Part shown: one piece after another, positions 11,713 through 21,894 of the stretch
How the letters are laid out: the number at the start of each line of letters is the position of its first letter
Numbering within the stretch: position 1 is the stretch's first letter
Source of the DNA: Adenophora triphylla var. japonica
Taxonomy: Eukaryota; Streptophyta; Magnoliopsida; Asterales; Campanulaceae
DNA: 64,000 nt
Direction of reading: 5' to 3'
Assembly: GCA_022495995.1 (NCBI GenBank)
Contig: JAFEMH010000529.1
Span: forward strand, 434,001-498,000
The notes under the pieces: model-generated
Seen by the model: only the letters and a program-made list of their open reading frames with translations
Told to the model about the DNA's origin: nothing
Databases searched by the model: none
Position numbers and translations under genes: made by a program

Positions 11713-13545
11713 ATGGGAAGAAAAAAGGTGATTATAATCGAAAGTAACGAGGGTTTGCCCGAGGATTTCTTAACTCAAAACATGTTGAAAAAATCGGACA
11801 ATGAAAAATGTTTGATTCCTCAAGCCAACTTAGAAATCATTAAGAAAAACCACGCTATGCCATATGAAACCGTCTTTTTCACCCACCCTGACTTAACCTC
11901 TGAATGCTATTCTACCGATTGGGTGTGCTTTCCCGAATATCCCTTTGTTATTGGCCTAAAATTTCCCTTCCCAAAGTTAATTACTAGGTTTTTTGTTTCC
12001 TCAAAACTCAACTATGCCCAAATCATGCCTCAAGGCTGGAGGTGCTTGCAAACCCTAGTTAGGTTAAATGCGGAGACTGAATTGGAAGTTGGTTTAGAAG
12101 AATTCGTTTATACAACTGAAATTAGGGGATTTGGCCCTGGGAGATTTGATTTTAGGGTTAAGACTGGCGGAGTCCCTTTTTTGAATGATAACTGTGATCC
12201 TGCTGATAGAGGTTGGAGGAACAAATTTTTCTTTGCAAGGAGAAATACCCTGACTTCGGAGGAGTGTGCAATTTCCAAGTGGAGGTCTCAAGGTAGCATA
12301 GATAATTTTTCTTACTCTATTAATGTTCCTTAACAACCTGCTATCTAACCACTTGAATTTCCTTTGGCGTAGTTGCTAAGCTGAGCGTGCTTTTTCCATC
12401 AAAAGAGGGTACAGAGGAGAATGTGAAGAAAATCTATGAGTTGGATTCATTAATAAGGTCTTTCAAGGCATTCCCGGTCTTGTTTTCTGTAGATTTAGGA
12501 GAAGAACTTAACCCTGAAGAAGTTCTACCTGAAGAAGCTCTGCTTGATCCCACCAAGATGTCCACAGGTTTACTTAACATCTTAAAGCTTTGCCTATCTC
12601 CAATCTGTTCTAATCTTTTTAAGTTGCTCTTATTTTATACCCCTTTTTTGCAGATACTCGATCTAAAGACACTGTGAGTGCTGCAGACCTATTGGCTGAA
12701 GCTAGGGCAAAGAGAACTGCCAAGAGAGATAATAAGCCTCCAACTCCTATGTCTATGGCATCTAGTTCTGAATTGAATGTCTCCAAGAAGAAGGAGGAAG
12801 CGAAGAAAAGGAAGCTGAGAGAGGCTGAGGCCACGGATGCAAGTGATGATATGGATATGGTGAAAACAAGAGAGAAGTTTAAAGCTGCGATAGCAAGTTT
12901 TGTTGATAAGGTAAAACGAAAAGACCTTGAACCTTACCAAAGAGTTGATAGAGTATTAATACTTCTTTTACACAGGTTTCGGAAATTATGAGTCCTATTA
13001 TGGACCAGGTGGATACTCTGAAGATCAAGGCGGCAAAATGTAGTTATGAAGCTGCGGAATCAAGGAAGGAAGCCACCAAAAGTGCTGGGGAAGTAGATAG
13101 GTTGAAGGAAGAAGCAAAAAAGTATGTTGGTGAGGTGGAGAAATTGAAGAAAGATTTTGAGACTTTGGGGAAGGAAGTGGAAGTTGTTCGTGCTGAGAAT
13201 GACGCTCATTTGAAGGAGCTTGAAGCAGCCAAGGGAGACTTCAAGTTCAATGCCACCAAGACATTGCTGGAGGCCAGAATTCAGCTTATGAAGGAATACA
13301 AGAATGGACAAGCTCCAACTTGGGACTTGGAGGAGGAGAAAAGGACTTTAGAAGACCACATTGGAGAACCAGCAGATGGAGAGGAGGTGAACTCAATGGC
13401 CCTTGAAACTCTAGTTGATGACACTGATAAAGCTTTGAGTACCATAGTGGTAGCTCAAGTTGAAGAAAATGATCAAGGGAAGAAACCAAATGCACCACCG
13501 CATGGGCAAACAGAGGTAATGTTTGAAAAATTTGAAAGTTTATAA
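11713..13545 (+). CDS. Antisense spliced gene inside the retrotransposon (Transposase_28-like domain plus coiled coil)
   Basis: Exons 11713-12292, 12373-12567, 12654-12910 and 12976-13545 join in frame across GT-AG borders to give about 533 residues with no internal stop. The first exon (FPEYPFVIGLKFPFP, GWRNKFFFARRN) resembles the 'putative gypsy type transposon' domain family (Transposase_28) that occurs as extra antisense frames in Tat-lineage elements. The middle is Lys/Glu/Ala-rich and likely basic (KKKEEAKKRKLREAEA). The last exon is a long predicted coiled coil rich in Lys/Glu heptads. It is transcribed opposite to gag-pol, and a leader resembling a plant 5' UTR lies at 11540-11712. 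The function of these proteins is unknown. That it stays open while pol has broken suggests recent or ongoing constraint, or just youth. Confidence 0.72.
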
Positions 13546-14036
13546 GTAGTTTGGAAGGAGGAGAAACAAAAAACAATTTTTTGCTTATTTGTCGCACCAT
13601 TGGTGGGCACCAAAAGGGGGGTAAGTCCCCAAAACAAGGTATTTTGGTATGTAATGGCTCATAAGAGCCCAAACAATCTATTTGAGGGTACTAGGTTGGT
13701 CTAGTACTCCAAGATTTCTTAGGTTTTATGGGATTGGTTGGCTTATCCAACTTGTCCTTTAGTAAAAAAAAAATAAAAATCTTTTGGAAACATTTTCAAA
13801 GTTTTAAAGAAGTATTTTAGGTTTTTTCAGAAATACTTGCTTGTTCATTAGATAACATGTTGATGTTATAAACAGAAGGTAACATGTCAATGTTACAACC
13901 AGTAGTCACAACTTGAATAAGTGTGAAACGTGCGCCCAGGCGAAGGTGTCAAAACCTTAATTCGTTATAAAAGATGAAAATCTTTTAACCATATATAAAT
14001 TGTACCTTTGATCAGAGGTAACCGTTTGAAGAGATA
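13546..14036. other. Spacer between antisense gene and hairpin array
   Basis: 3' flank of the antisense gene. A repeated phrase GTTGATGTTATAA/GTCAATGTTACAA occurs around 13858-13900. No coding sequence recognised. Confidence 0.4.
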
Positions 14037-14250
14037 GAACAAGTATCAGCCGTCCTGGCGTGTCAACAAGTTCTATTCCTCTCCAGCTAGAGTTTCAACA
14101 TGTTTGAGCCGTACTGGCGTGTCAACATGTTGAAATTCTTCTTCCTAGGTCCAAGCATGTTGGAGCCGTACTGGCGTGTTAACATGCTTAGACCTACTCC
14201 AATTTTAGGTCCCAACAAGTATCAGCCGTACTGGCGTGTCAACATGTTGA
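14037..14250. repeat. Array of four hairpin units with a conserved loop
   Basis: Four units at 14037-14073, 14093-14135, 14151-14191 and 14213-14249 share the core AGCCGTACTGGCGTGT (one base differs in unit 1). In units 2 and 3 the core sits between complementary arms of 9-12 bp (AACATGTT with AACATGTT; AAGCATGTT with AACATGCTT). Arm changes between units 2 and 3 keep the pairing. Units 1 and 4 pair less well. The array lies between the antisense gene and the end of pol. Confidence 0.72.
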
Positions 14251-14431
14251 GCCTACTCCGTTTGTTCAAGTTGTATACCTTGCAAAACAAATTCATGTTA
14301 AGGTCGCTAACGCCCCTCCGATGCTTAAGTCAGTAAGGATTTTCAATAAAACTTGATAACTTGAAACAAGTGAATGAACTTGACAACAAAAATAGATCAT
14401 ACCTGAGAAGTCTAGTTGTAAATAACTGGAC

Positions 14432-16410
14432 TTACATAAAATACAGCTTCAAATGAATGGCATTCCAACTTCTAGGGATCCTGTCTCCACTTGGGGTTGA
14501 CAACCAATACGCACCTTTGCCAGGTTCAGCATCGATGAGATATGGTCCTTCCCACTTGGGAGCTAATTTACCTGCATTCAATTCTCTTGTATTCTGAAAT
14601 ACTTTTCTCAAAACTAAATCACCAACCTGGAATCTTCTTATTCTGACATTCTTGTTATATGATCTGGCAATCCGTTGTTGATAAGATGCCATCCTTATCT
14701 TGGCTAAATCCCTGATCTCATCAATTGTATCTAAATCTTGGGTTAGCAACAGGTTATTTTCATCTTGAGTTAATAAGCCATACCTTGCTGTTGGGATTGT
14801 CACCTCGACTGGAATTACAAATTTTCTCGCCTCCAAATACCAAAGAATATGGAGTCCTACCTGTGGCCCCTTTTATAGTGGTCCTATCTTCCCAAAGTAC
14901 AAGTGGTAACTCTTCGGCCCATCTTCCTTTCTTTTGATCTAGGTGCTTCTTCAAGTTTTTTACAATCAACTTGTTGCTTGACTCGGCTTGACCATTGGCT
15001 TGAGGGTGGACAGGCGGGACATGATCAACTTGATGCCCCAGCGAGCACAAAAATCTCTGGTCTTCTTACTTATGAATTGTGACCCGTTGTCACATATAAT
15101 CTCTGATGGTATACCAAACCTGCTAATTATATTTTTCTTTAAAAATGAAATTACCTCCTTGTCTCTTACTTGTACATAAGCTTCTGCCTCGACCCACTTT
15201 GAGAAGTAATCGGTCATTGCCAACATGAACACTTTGCCTCCGGGGGCTTTAGGCAACTTGCCTACAATATCCATGCCCCATTGCATGAAAGGCCAAGATG
15301 AGACGATAGAATGCAGAGGCTCTGCAGGTTGATGCAAGATGTTGCTGTGTCTTTGGCGGGTGCATCACACTTCGTACATAGCTCATGGCATCTTGACGCA
15401 TGGTTGGCCAATAATAACCAGTCTTGAGGGCCTTTGACGCTAATGCTTTTCCACCAGAATGATTTCCACATATTCCTTCATGGATTTCTTTCAGCACCAG
15501 TTCAACTTGCTCATTATCAATACATCTTAAATAGTGCCCTGCAAAAGATTTCTTAAATAGCACATTATCTATTAAAACGAAAGTTGAAGTACGAATCTTA
15601 AAGGATCTAGCATTCTTAATATCTGGCGGAATAGTCCCAAGTTGAAGAAACTCAATTATTGGTTGGGTCCAAGAAGGTCTAGCATCTTGTGCCCCAGTAG
15701 GTTGAGTAACCGCTTGAGTTTCCTCAACTTGGTCTATTGCCGGGAACTTAACATAAATAATGGGAATATTAGTATGCAACATTGATTTGCAAGTTGAACC
15801 CAAGTTGGCTAATGCGTCCGCTTCTGTATTCTCTTCTCTAGGGACCTGTTCCAAAGAGAATGATAGGAATTTTGAAGCTAAGGCCTTAACATGTTGGAGA
15901 TACAGAGTCATCTTGGAATGCTTCGCCATATAACTGCCATTAAAATGGTTAGCGAGCAATTGAGAGTCAACATATACATTTATATGCGTAATGTTTAAAC
16001 TTAAAGCAGTAGTTAAACCCATGATTAAAGCTTCATACTCAGCTTCATTATTTGTTGCATTGAATTCACAAGATACAGCTTGAGGTATGATATCACCTTG
16101 AGGGGACTTCAGGACTATTCCCAATCCAATTCCTTTGGAATTTGAAGCTCCATCTGTGAACAGTGTCCAGAATCTAGGAATAGTTTTACCTTCAAGTTGC
16201 TGTACTTCCAGTTCCACTTCGGGCTGCAAACTTGGACTGAAGTCTGCTACAAAATCGGCTAGAGCCTGAGATTTGATGGCTGTTCTTGGCTCATACGAAA
16301 TGTCATACGTGCTCAACTTGACCGACCACTTGGCCAATCTGCCTGACATCTCTGGGGTTCTTAACACATTTCTTATATGATAGTTAGTTCTAACAGTTAT
16401 AGAATGTGTT
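14432..16410 (-). pseudogene. Pol 3' part: second RNase H and integrase, frameshifted
   Basis: Follows the reverse transcriptase region after a one-base frame change in an A-run near 16430. The RNase H region keeps its acidic residues (FTDGASN, NNEAEYEAL, VDSQLL, NTEADAL), the archaeal-type RNase H of Tat elements. Integrase follows: a His-His-Cys-Cys zinc region broken by two small indels near 15330-15380, then core motifs [20 protein letters not shown] and GQAESSNK (Asp-Asp-Glu) with a further frame change near 15040. The C-terminal part ends at 14432 and shows no chromodomain. At least four frame changes make this a pseudogene as sequenced. Confidence 0.85.
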
Positions 16411-17736
16411 TCAAAATAATGACGCAGTTTTTGTAGCAGTAATAGTTAAGGCTAAAATTAATTTTTCAAGATGAGAGTACCTCGTTTCAGCATCTAGTAA
16501 AGACTTACTTATATAGTAAACAGGATGTTGTTCACCTTGGATTTCCTTCACCAATACTGCACTAACAGCATTCTCAGATACAACTAAATATAAGTAAAGG
16601 TGCTCACCACGTTCTGGTTTGGCAAGTAGGGGTGATGTCACCAAGTATTCTTTAAGTTGCTTAAAAGCTGCTTCATGTTGGTCAGTCCATTGGAAGAGTT
16701 TATTCTTCCTTAATACTTCGTAGAATAACCTGCACTTATCAGATGATTTAGATATAAATCTATTTAGTGCAGCTACTCTACCTGTTAACCTTTGGACATC
16801 TTTGATGTTCTTGGGAGATTCCAAGTTGAGAATGGCTTTGATCTGCTCGGGATTGGCTTCAATTCCTCTCTTGGTCACCATATAACCCAAGAATTTTCCT
16901 GCTTTAACACCAAAACTGCACTTGGCTGGATTAAGCTTCATGTTGAAAGCTTTCAAGATGTTGAACGCCTCAGCAAGATGTTCCACATGATCCTCAATAT
17001 GCTTGGACTTGACTACCATATCTTCTATGTAAACTTCCATTGTCTTGCCAAGTTGATCTTTAAACATCTTGTTCACGAGCCTCTGATAAGTTGCCCCTGC
17101 ATTTTTAAGACCAAATGGCATAGCAATATAACAATATATACCTTCCGGAGTCATGAATGCTGTATCCTCTTGATCTGAGGGCTCCATTTGAATTTGCTGA
17201 AAACCTGAAGACGCATCCATGAATGTTAAGATGTCGTGGCCAGCTGTCTCGTCAACTAGGGAATCAATATGAGGAAGAGGGAATGGATCTTTTGGGCAGG
17301 CCTTGTTCAAGTCTGTGAAGTCCACGCATACTCGCCACTTGCCGTTCCTCTTTTCTACCACCACAACATTGGCTAACCACCTTGGATATTGAACTTCTCT
17401 GATCATATTGGACTTCAAAAGCCTCTCAACTTCATCCTTTATGATCTGGTTCCTCTCCTGGGAAAACTTCCTTCTCTTCTGATGAACAGGACGGATGGTT
17501 GGATCAATGTTCAACTTGTGAGTAATGATGTCCTTGCTTATTCCTGTCATGTCCTCATGCTTCCACGCAAAACAACATTTCTGAATTTTCAGGAACTCGA
17601 TCAACTCCTCCTCAATTTCTGATGGAAGATCTGCACCAACTTGTACTTGGGCCCCAGGGTCTGATTCATCAACAGAAATACTTTTCGTCTCATGCTCCAC
17701 TGCTTCAAGAACATTCTGGGCCTTTTTCTTTAATTG
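16411..17736 (-). CDS. Pol: reverse transcriptase and first RNase H
   Basis: In the same frame as gag-protease, separated only by the TAG at 17737-17739. RT motifs run in order: VCVDFTDLNKACPKDPFPLP, LTFMDASSGFQQI, FGLKNAGATYQRLVN, then YIEDMVV. The expected YxDD is YIED, so the first catalytic Asp is Glu. The Ty3/gypsy RNase H connection region follows (PVYYISKSLLDAETRYSHLE). The frame ends at 16411 where a single extra A shifts it. Translation of this part would need read-through of the TAG, since no separate start with good context is evident; a Met at 17700 is possible. Confidence 0.88.
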   Translation of the reverse strand, partial: QLKKKAQNVLEAVEHETKSISVDESDPGAQVQVGADLPSEIEEELIEFLKIQKCCFAWKHEDMTGISKDIITHKLNIDPTIRPVHQKRRKFSQERNQIIKDEVERLLKSNMIREVQYPRWLANVVVVEKRNGKWRVCVDFTDLNKACPKDPFPLPHIDSLVDETAGHDILTFMDASSGFQQIQMEPSDQEDTAFMTPEGIYCYIAMPFGLKNAGATYQRLVNKMFKDQLGKTMEVYIEDMVVKSKHIEDHVEHLAEAFNILKAFNMKLNPAKCSFGVKAGKFLGYMVTKRGIEANPEQIKAILNLESPKNIKDVQRLTGRVAALNRFISKSSDKCRLFYEVLRKNKLFQWTDQHEAAFKQLKEYLVTSPLLAKPERGEHLYLYLVVSENAVSAVLVKEIQGEQHPVYYISKSLLDAETRYSHLEKLILALTITATKTASLF

Positions 17737-17739
17737 CTA
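17737..17739 (-). other. In-frame TAG between protease and reverse transcriptase in a leaky-stop context
   Basis: The minus strand reads GCA TAG CAA TTA AAG with the reading frame open on both sides. TAG followed by CAA TTA is the context known from tobamovirus replicase read-through (UAG CAR YYA). This suggests programmed read-through to set a gag-protease to pol ratio, although a chance nonsense mutation is not excluded. Confidence 0.6.
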
Positions 17740-20034
17740 TGCTTGATGAGGAATCAAACTTGCCTTCATATTAACCTTGTAGCACTCTTTAGAAACTTGC
17801 TGATTCCCCTTCAACTTAGCTACACCCCAAGGTGTTGAAAATTTGACACATTGGTGATAAGTTGACGGCACGACCTTCATGTTGTGGATCCAAGGTCTTC
17901 CCAAAATGATATTGTACGAGGAAGAGCATTCAATCACAAAGAACCTTTCCATAGAATTCATACCCTCCAAATAGATAGGCAACTTGATTTCTCCGACTGT
18001 TTTCTTTATTTCACCACTGAACCCTACCAGCACGGATGAATTCTTCACAACTTCAGATAAAGGAATGCCCATATCTTCAAGAGCATGAGTGAAGATTATG
18101 TTGACTGAGCTACCGCCATCAATCAGAATTCTCTTGACCACACAATTAGCAATCTGCACCTGAACAACTAGACCATCATGATGAGGGTCCAACGTGTTGT
18201 CCTTATCTTCATCCTCAAAGGAGATAACCTGACCATCTGTGAAGTCAAGACGCCTTGAGGGCAATTCTGACTGATCCTCCTTAGAACTCTTGACATGACG
18301 CTTGGCTGCAGAGTAAGTTGTTCCACAAATATGGGACCCACCTGAAATAACATTTACTACCTTGGTGGCTGGAGGAGGTGCAACTTTCTCGGGTCTGGAT
18401 TGCTCCCCTGAATCAGGCTCTTTAGACTCACTTCTGACCCTCTTCTTACCCAACAAATCCTTAAGAAGACCCTTGGATAATAAATGAGCAATCTCCTTCC
18501 TCAAGGCAAAACAATTCTCAGTGGTATGCCCAAAATCCTCATGAAATGCACACCACTTGGACTTGTCCTTCCAAGTTGTTGGCTGATCACTCTTCTTGGG
18601 CCATCTTGCTTTATCTCCAAGATTTCCCATGGCGCAAAGGATTCCTGCAATGTCCACATAAAAGCAGTATTCAAAAATTTTAGGATAATCATTATCATTC
18701 CCATCTTGATCATCATCTACAAAATGAACTTTAGAAGATTCAGATTTAACAGGGGGTTTGCCTCTGTTGGACTTATAGTGATGGGAATCCGATTTTCTGT
18801 CAGAGGGATCAAATAGAAGAGTAGGGGTTCTCCCCGTTGACTTCCCCATTGCCAGGCTGTCATCCTCCAATCTGATGAAAGGCAAGGCTCTGGTTCTGAT
18901 TTCTTCAAGTTGTTTCGCAGGAGTCATCACCAACTTATTATAAAATAGAGAGCTCTTCTTCAAGCCAATACGGAATGCTTCCGTAGCTGTGGACACATCC
19001 AAGTTGGGTATAGTCACTGTCTCCTTGTTAAACCTGTGCAAATATTCTTTAAGACTTTCGTTAGACTGTTGCACAATTCTATAAAGGTCACTAGTCAACT
19101 TGTCAAATGCCCTATTGCATGAAAATTGATTGATAAACATATTGACAAGTTGAGCATAAGAAGAAATAGAGTTTAGAGGAAGTCCCGTTAGCCATTTTAA
19201 GGCTGGTCCTGACAAAGTTGAGCCAAAACCCCTGCAAAAACATGCTTCTCTAAAAATAGGGGGGATACTTATAATATCCATTGATTTCTGATACAGCAAC
19301 ACATGCTCTGCCGGGTCGGTGCTCCCATCATACTTCTTCATGTGAGGGACTGAAAACTTCTTTGGGATCTCCACGCTAGCTATTGCTGGGACAAAATGAG
19401 ATTCGTTATAGCAAGTTGGAGAAACTTGGTGGTATGGCACATTGACTCCAGGTATGCTTCGAAGCAAATCCTTTATAGTCTGCATTTTCTTAACAAGTTG
19501 ATTCTCTGCGAAAAGAGGATTGTTATTAAACTGAGATGCAGAAATATCAAAAGCATTAAAGAAACTCCCTGTTTGCTTCATTGAGGGTGTAGCATAAGTG
19601 TAGCAAGATGACAACACAGGTTGACTAGCTGGAAGGCTGAATCTTGGTTGCTCGATTGGAATGGACGTCACGATTGTGCTTTCTGCTGGCAAGGTATTGG
19701 ACATAGGGATATCTCCGAAATGACTTGGTCCTGTACATGCACTAAACAAAGATCCGGAAAGTAAAGGTGAAAATGGAGTAGATACTTGAGTCTCAACTTG
19801 CTTCCCTTTACGCAGGCTATCAATGTCATTGAATATTATGGCGTTCGTATGCTCCTGACCATCCAACCGATCATTCACTTTCTTCAACATATTGGCCATG
19901 TTGGATAATATCTCCAAATTGACAGCTTCCGCATTCAAAGATGGGTTGCCTTGGGTACCGAAAACAGGAAGCGGTCGACTCCTCTCACCTTGACTGTCGG
20001 ACGGCGGATTGGCCATTTCTACGCAAATAATCAA
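17740..20034 (-). CDS. Gag and aspartic protease polyprotein
   Basis: Uninterrupted frame of 765 residues from the ATG at 20034. The central gag region (about 215-400) matches plant Ty3/gypsy capsid (LKWLTGLPLNSISSYAQLVN, KEYLHRFNKE). A Cys-His cluster at about 494-508 (WCAFHEDFGHTTENC) is the nucleic-acid-binding knuckle variant of Tat gags. The protease active site is DGGSS at about residue 639, with ILGRPWIH downstream. The frame ends in TAG at 17737-17739 and stays in phase with RT beyond it. Acts in cytoplasmic particle assembly and polyprotein cleavage. Confidence 0.92.
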
Positions 20035-20040
20035 AGTATT

Positions 20041-20056
20041 CCCACGGACGGCGCCA
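20041..20056 (-). other. Primer binding site
   Basis: On the minus strand TGGCGCCGTCCGTGGG lies three bases after the 5' LTR. It begins with TGG, as expected for pairing with a tRNA 3' CCA end. I cannot name the tRNA with certainty. Confidence 0.75.
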
Positions 20057-20059
20057 AAT

Positions 20060-20654
20060 TGTTTTGGTCAAATTTCAACAAGTGTCTTTGATGGTAACAA
20101 AAATGACTAAAGTGATATGAATCAGGGTACAATGATTATCAAGTTGAATATAAATGAACACAAGGATTTTTACGAGGAAAGCCCTAGAACAACTTGTTCG
20201 CCGGCATAAAACCTCGGGAGATTTTGGTACCTTCCTTGACCACAAGTTTACTAAAGGTTGAGATGATTACAGAGCTAAGAGCGTATGCAAGGGAGCTTAA
20301 GCTAGTGAAAAACGTGTGTACAAAATACAGTGTTTTTTCCCTTTTATATCTCAAATAACGGCTAATTTACAAGGAGAAAAAATAGGCCTAGAATCTCGGA
20401 TAAGAGGTTGATCTTGTTGAGACATTATCGCCATTTTGTTGATTGAGGGGATAATGATCCGTTGCTGGGTATTTGCATGGTGAGACGTTTTTGAATTGGT
20501 CTTCAATTTCTTTGACACGTTCCCTGAAAAATAGGTTTAACGTAACAATAGTTCAACCTGCAAATGATCAAGATGTAATAGAACAACTCAGGTTGTTAGT
20601 ACCAAGATTTTAGGTGCAAGTTATAAACAAGTTGATTAAAAGTAGGACCTAACA
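20060..20654 (-). repeat. LTR (5' LTR in element orientation)
   Basis: The LTR is 595 bp, bounded TGTTTTGG to CCTAACA in plus-strand view, adjacent to the target duplication TACGC (20655-20659). It is presumed to carry the promoter for gag-pol. Confidence 0.93.
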
Positions 20655-20707
20655 TACGCATGTACAGTAACTAAGTAACTGAGTGATTTCTAATTAGACG
20701 GAGGGAG
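20655..20707. mobile_element. Right part of the MITE split by the Tat element
   Basis: Resumes with TACGC and ends GACGGAGGGAG before TA (20708-20709). Its sequence resembles the right end of the intact MITE 21332-21625 (ACAGTAACT, then GGAGGGAG). Completes the element begun at 10516. Confidence 0.85.
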
Positions 20708-21331
20708 TATTTCTTAAGACATAAACATGTGAAATCTACCGATGACAAATAGTACTACCTACTTATCAGGTTCCCTTGGCTATCGAAAAAGCCATTAGTT
20801 CGTTATTCCGTGATTTTTTTTTTCTTTTCTTAATAAATAAATATTTATTTATTTTCTTGTTAAAAATTAGAGTAATTCTTGTGAAAAATTAGTTTTTTTT
20901 TATATGTTATGAAAAAATTAGTTTTCAGAACTATTCATCACTCTTATTAATTAGACTTGATGCTTTAATTTTTTTTTTATGTTCCAAAAAAACTATTTTT
21001 TTACAAGATTTTGACTAAAAATTATCCAATTTACACTTAAAATATCATATTTGAATGTATACTTGTAAAATTTTAAGTAAAATTTTAAAGTCTTCTTTAA
21101 CAAGTTAAATTTAAAAGATAAGAAGTTAATAGAATATGAGCACCTTAGCGAGTTTGTGCATTATTGCCGGCAAATCCGGCCCAATAGGTTAGGCGAGTAA
21201 AGCGGCCGCCTAATACCCCGAAATTTTATTAATATTAGGGCTTCAAAATTTTACTTTATATATATGTATGTATATATATATATATAGATGTAGATATTTT
21301 GCTATTGTATACATATACAGTCTATCGTATA
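20708..21331. other. AT-rich spacer, nothing recognised
   Basis: T/A-rich DNA with a GC-richer stretch at 21145-21225. A TA-rich microsatellite lies near 21260-21285. No coding similarity seen. Confidence 0.4.
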
Positions 21332-21625
21332 CTCCCTCCGTCTACTTATATATTTCACACTTTCTATTTTGGGAGTCCAATTACATACTTCACACTTTGT
21401 TTCTTTACCCAAAATGGAAAGTTTTTATTATTAAAAAATTAACCCTACCCCACTCATTCTCTCTCCTACATTATTTTAATACTCACAACACCATTATAAT
21501 TTACTATTCCCTCCACTCATTCTCTCTCCAATTTTACTTTTACACTCACAACATTTATATCATTATTTTTTTCCTTAATTCACGCGTGAACAGTAACTGT
21601 GAACTATGTAAGTGAACGGAGGGAG
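21332..21625. mobile_element. Stowaway-type MITE (intact)
   Basis: The element is 294 bp, starts CTCCCTCCGTCTACTTATAT, ends GTGAACGGAGGGAG, and is flanked by TA (21330-21331 and 21626-21627). It is the same family as the MITE split by the Tat element. Confidence 0.88.
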
Positions 21626-21788
21626 TATGTACACAGTAATTAAATATATACTGTATACAAGTGTATAATCACACGTATACACTTGTATACAGTAGCTAAG
21701 TATCTACTGTATATGTATACAATAGTTAAATATCTACTGTATACAAGTGGTTCTCACGGTTCTCATTTTAAACGGTTCTCATTAGAGC

Positions 21789-21825
<37 letters not shown>

Positions 21826-21894
21826 CGGAATATTTCGTGATAGATCGGGCCCAAGTCTTTCCCTTCGTAAAATGGGCTCAACAGGCCCACTAAG
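21626..21894. repeat. Short tandem repeats before the second LTR element
   Basis: Several copies of GTATACAGTA/ATCTACTGTATAC-type units at 21640-21750, then a (TA)n tract at about 21791-21822. No gene. Confidence 0.6.

Larger units (their letters stand above)
10749..20654 (-). mobile_element. Tat-lineage Ty3/gypsy LTR retrotransposon with antisense extra gene
   Basis: This is a complete 9,906-bp element flanked by TACGC at 10744-10748 and 20655-20659. LTRs begin TGTTTTGG and end CCTAACA (plus-strand view). Coding order on the minus strand is gag, protease, TAG, reverse transcriptase, first RNase H, archaeal-type second RNase H, integrase. The second RNase H and the absence of a chromodomain indicate the Tat lineage. 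I count 13 substitutions and one 2-nt gap between the LTRs (about 2.2%), so the insertion is fairly recent. Frameshifts in pol and a changed catalytic motif suggest this copy is no longer autonomous. Confidence 0.93.

Noticed and set aside
14100..14336. Plus-strand repeat peptide (EPYWRVNML repeated)
   Set aside because: Arises from the hairpin array. The conserved feature is the nucleotide palindrome, not the peptide.
16792..17178. Plus-strand gene opposite the reverse transcriptase
   Set aside because: Antisense shadow of conserved RT codons; no family and no splice support, unlike the antisense gene at 11713-13545.
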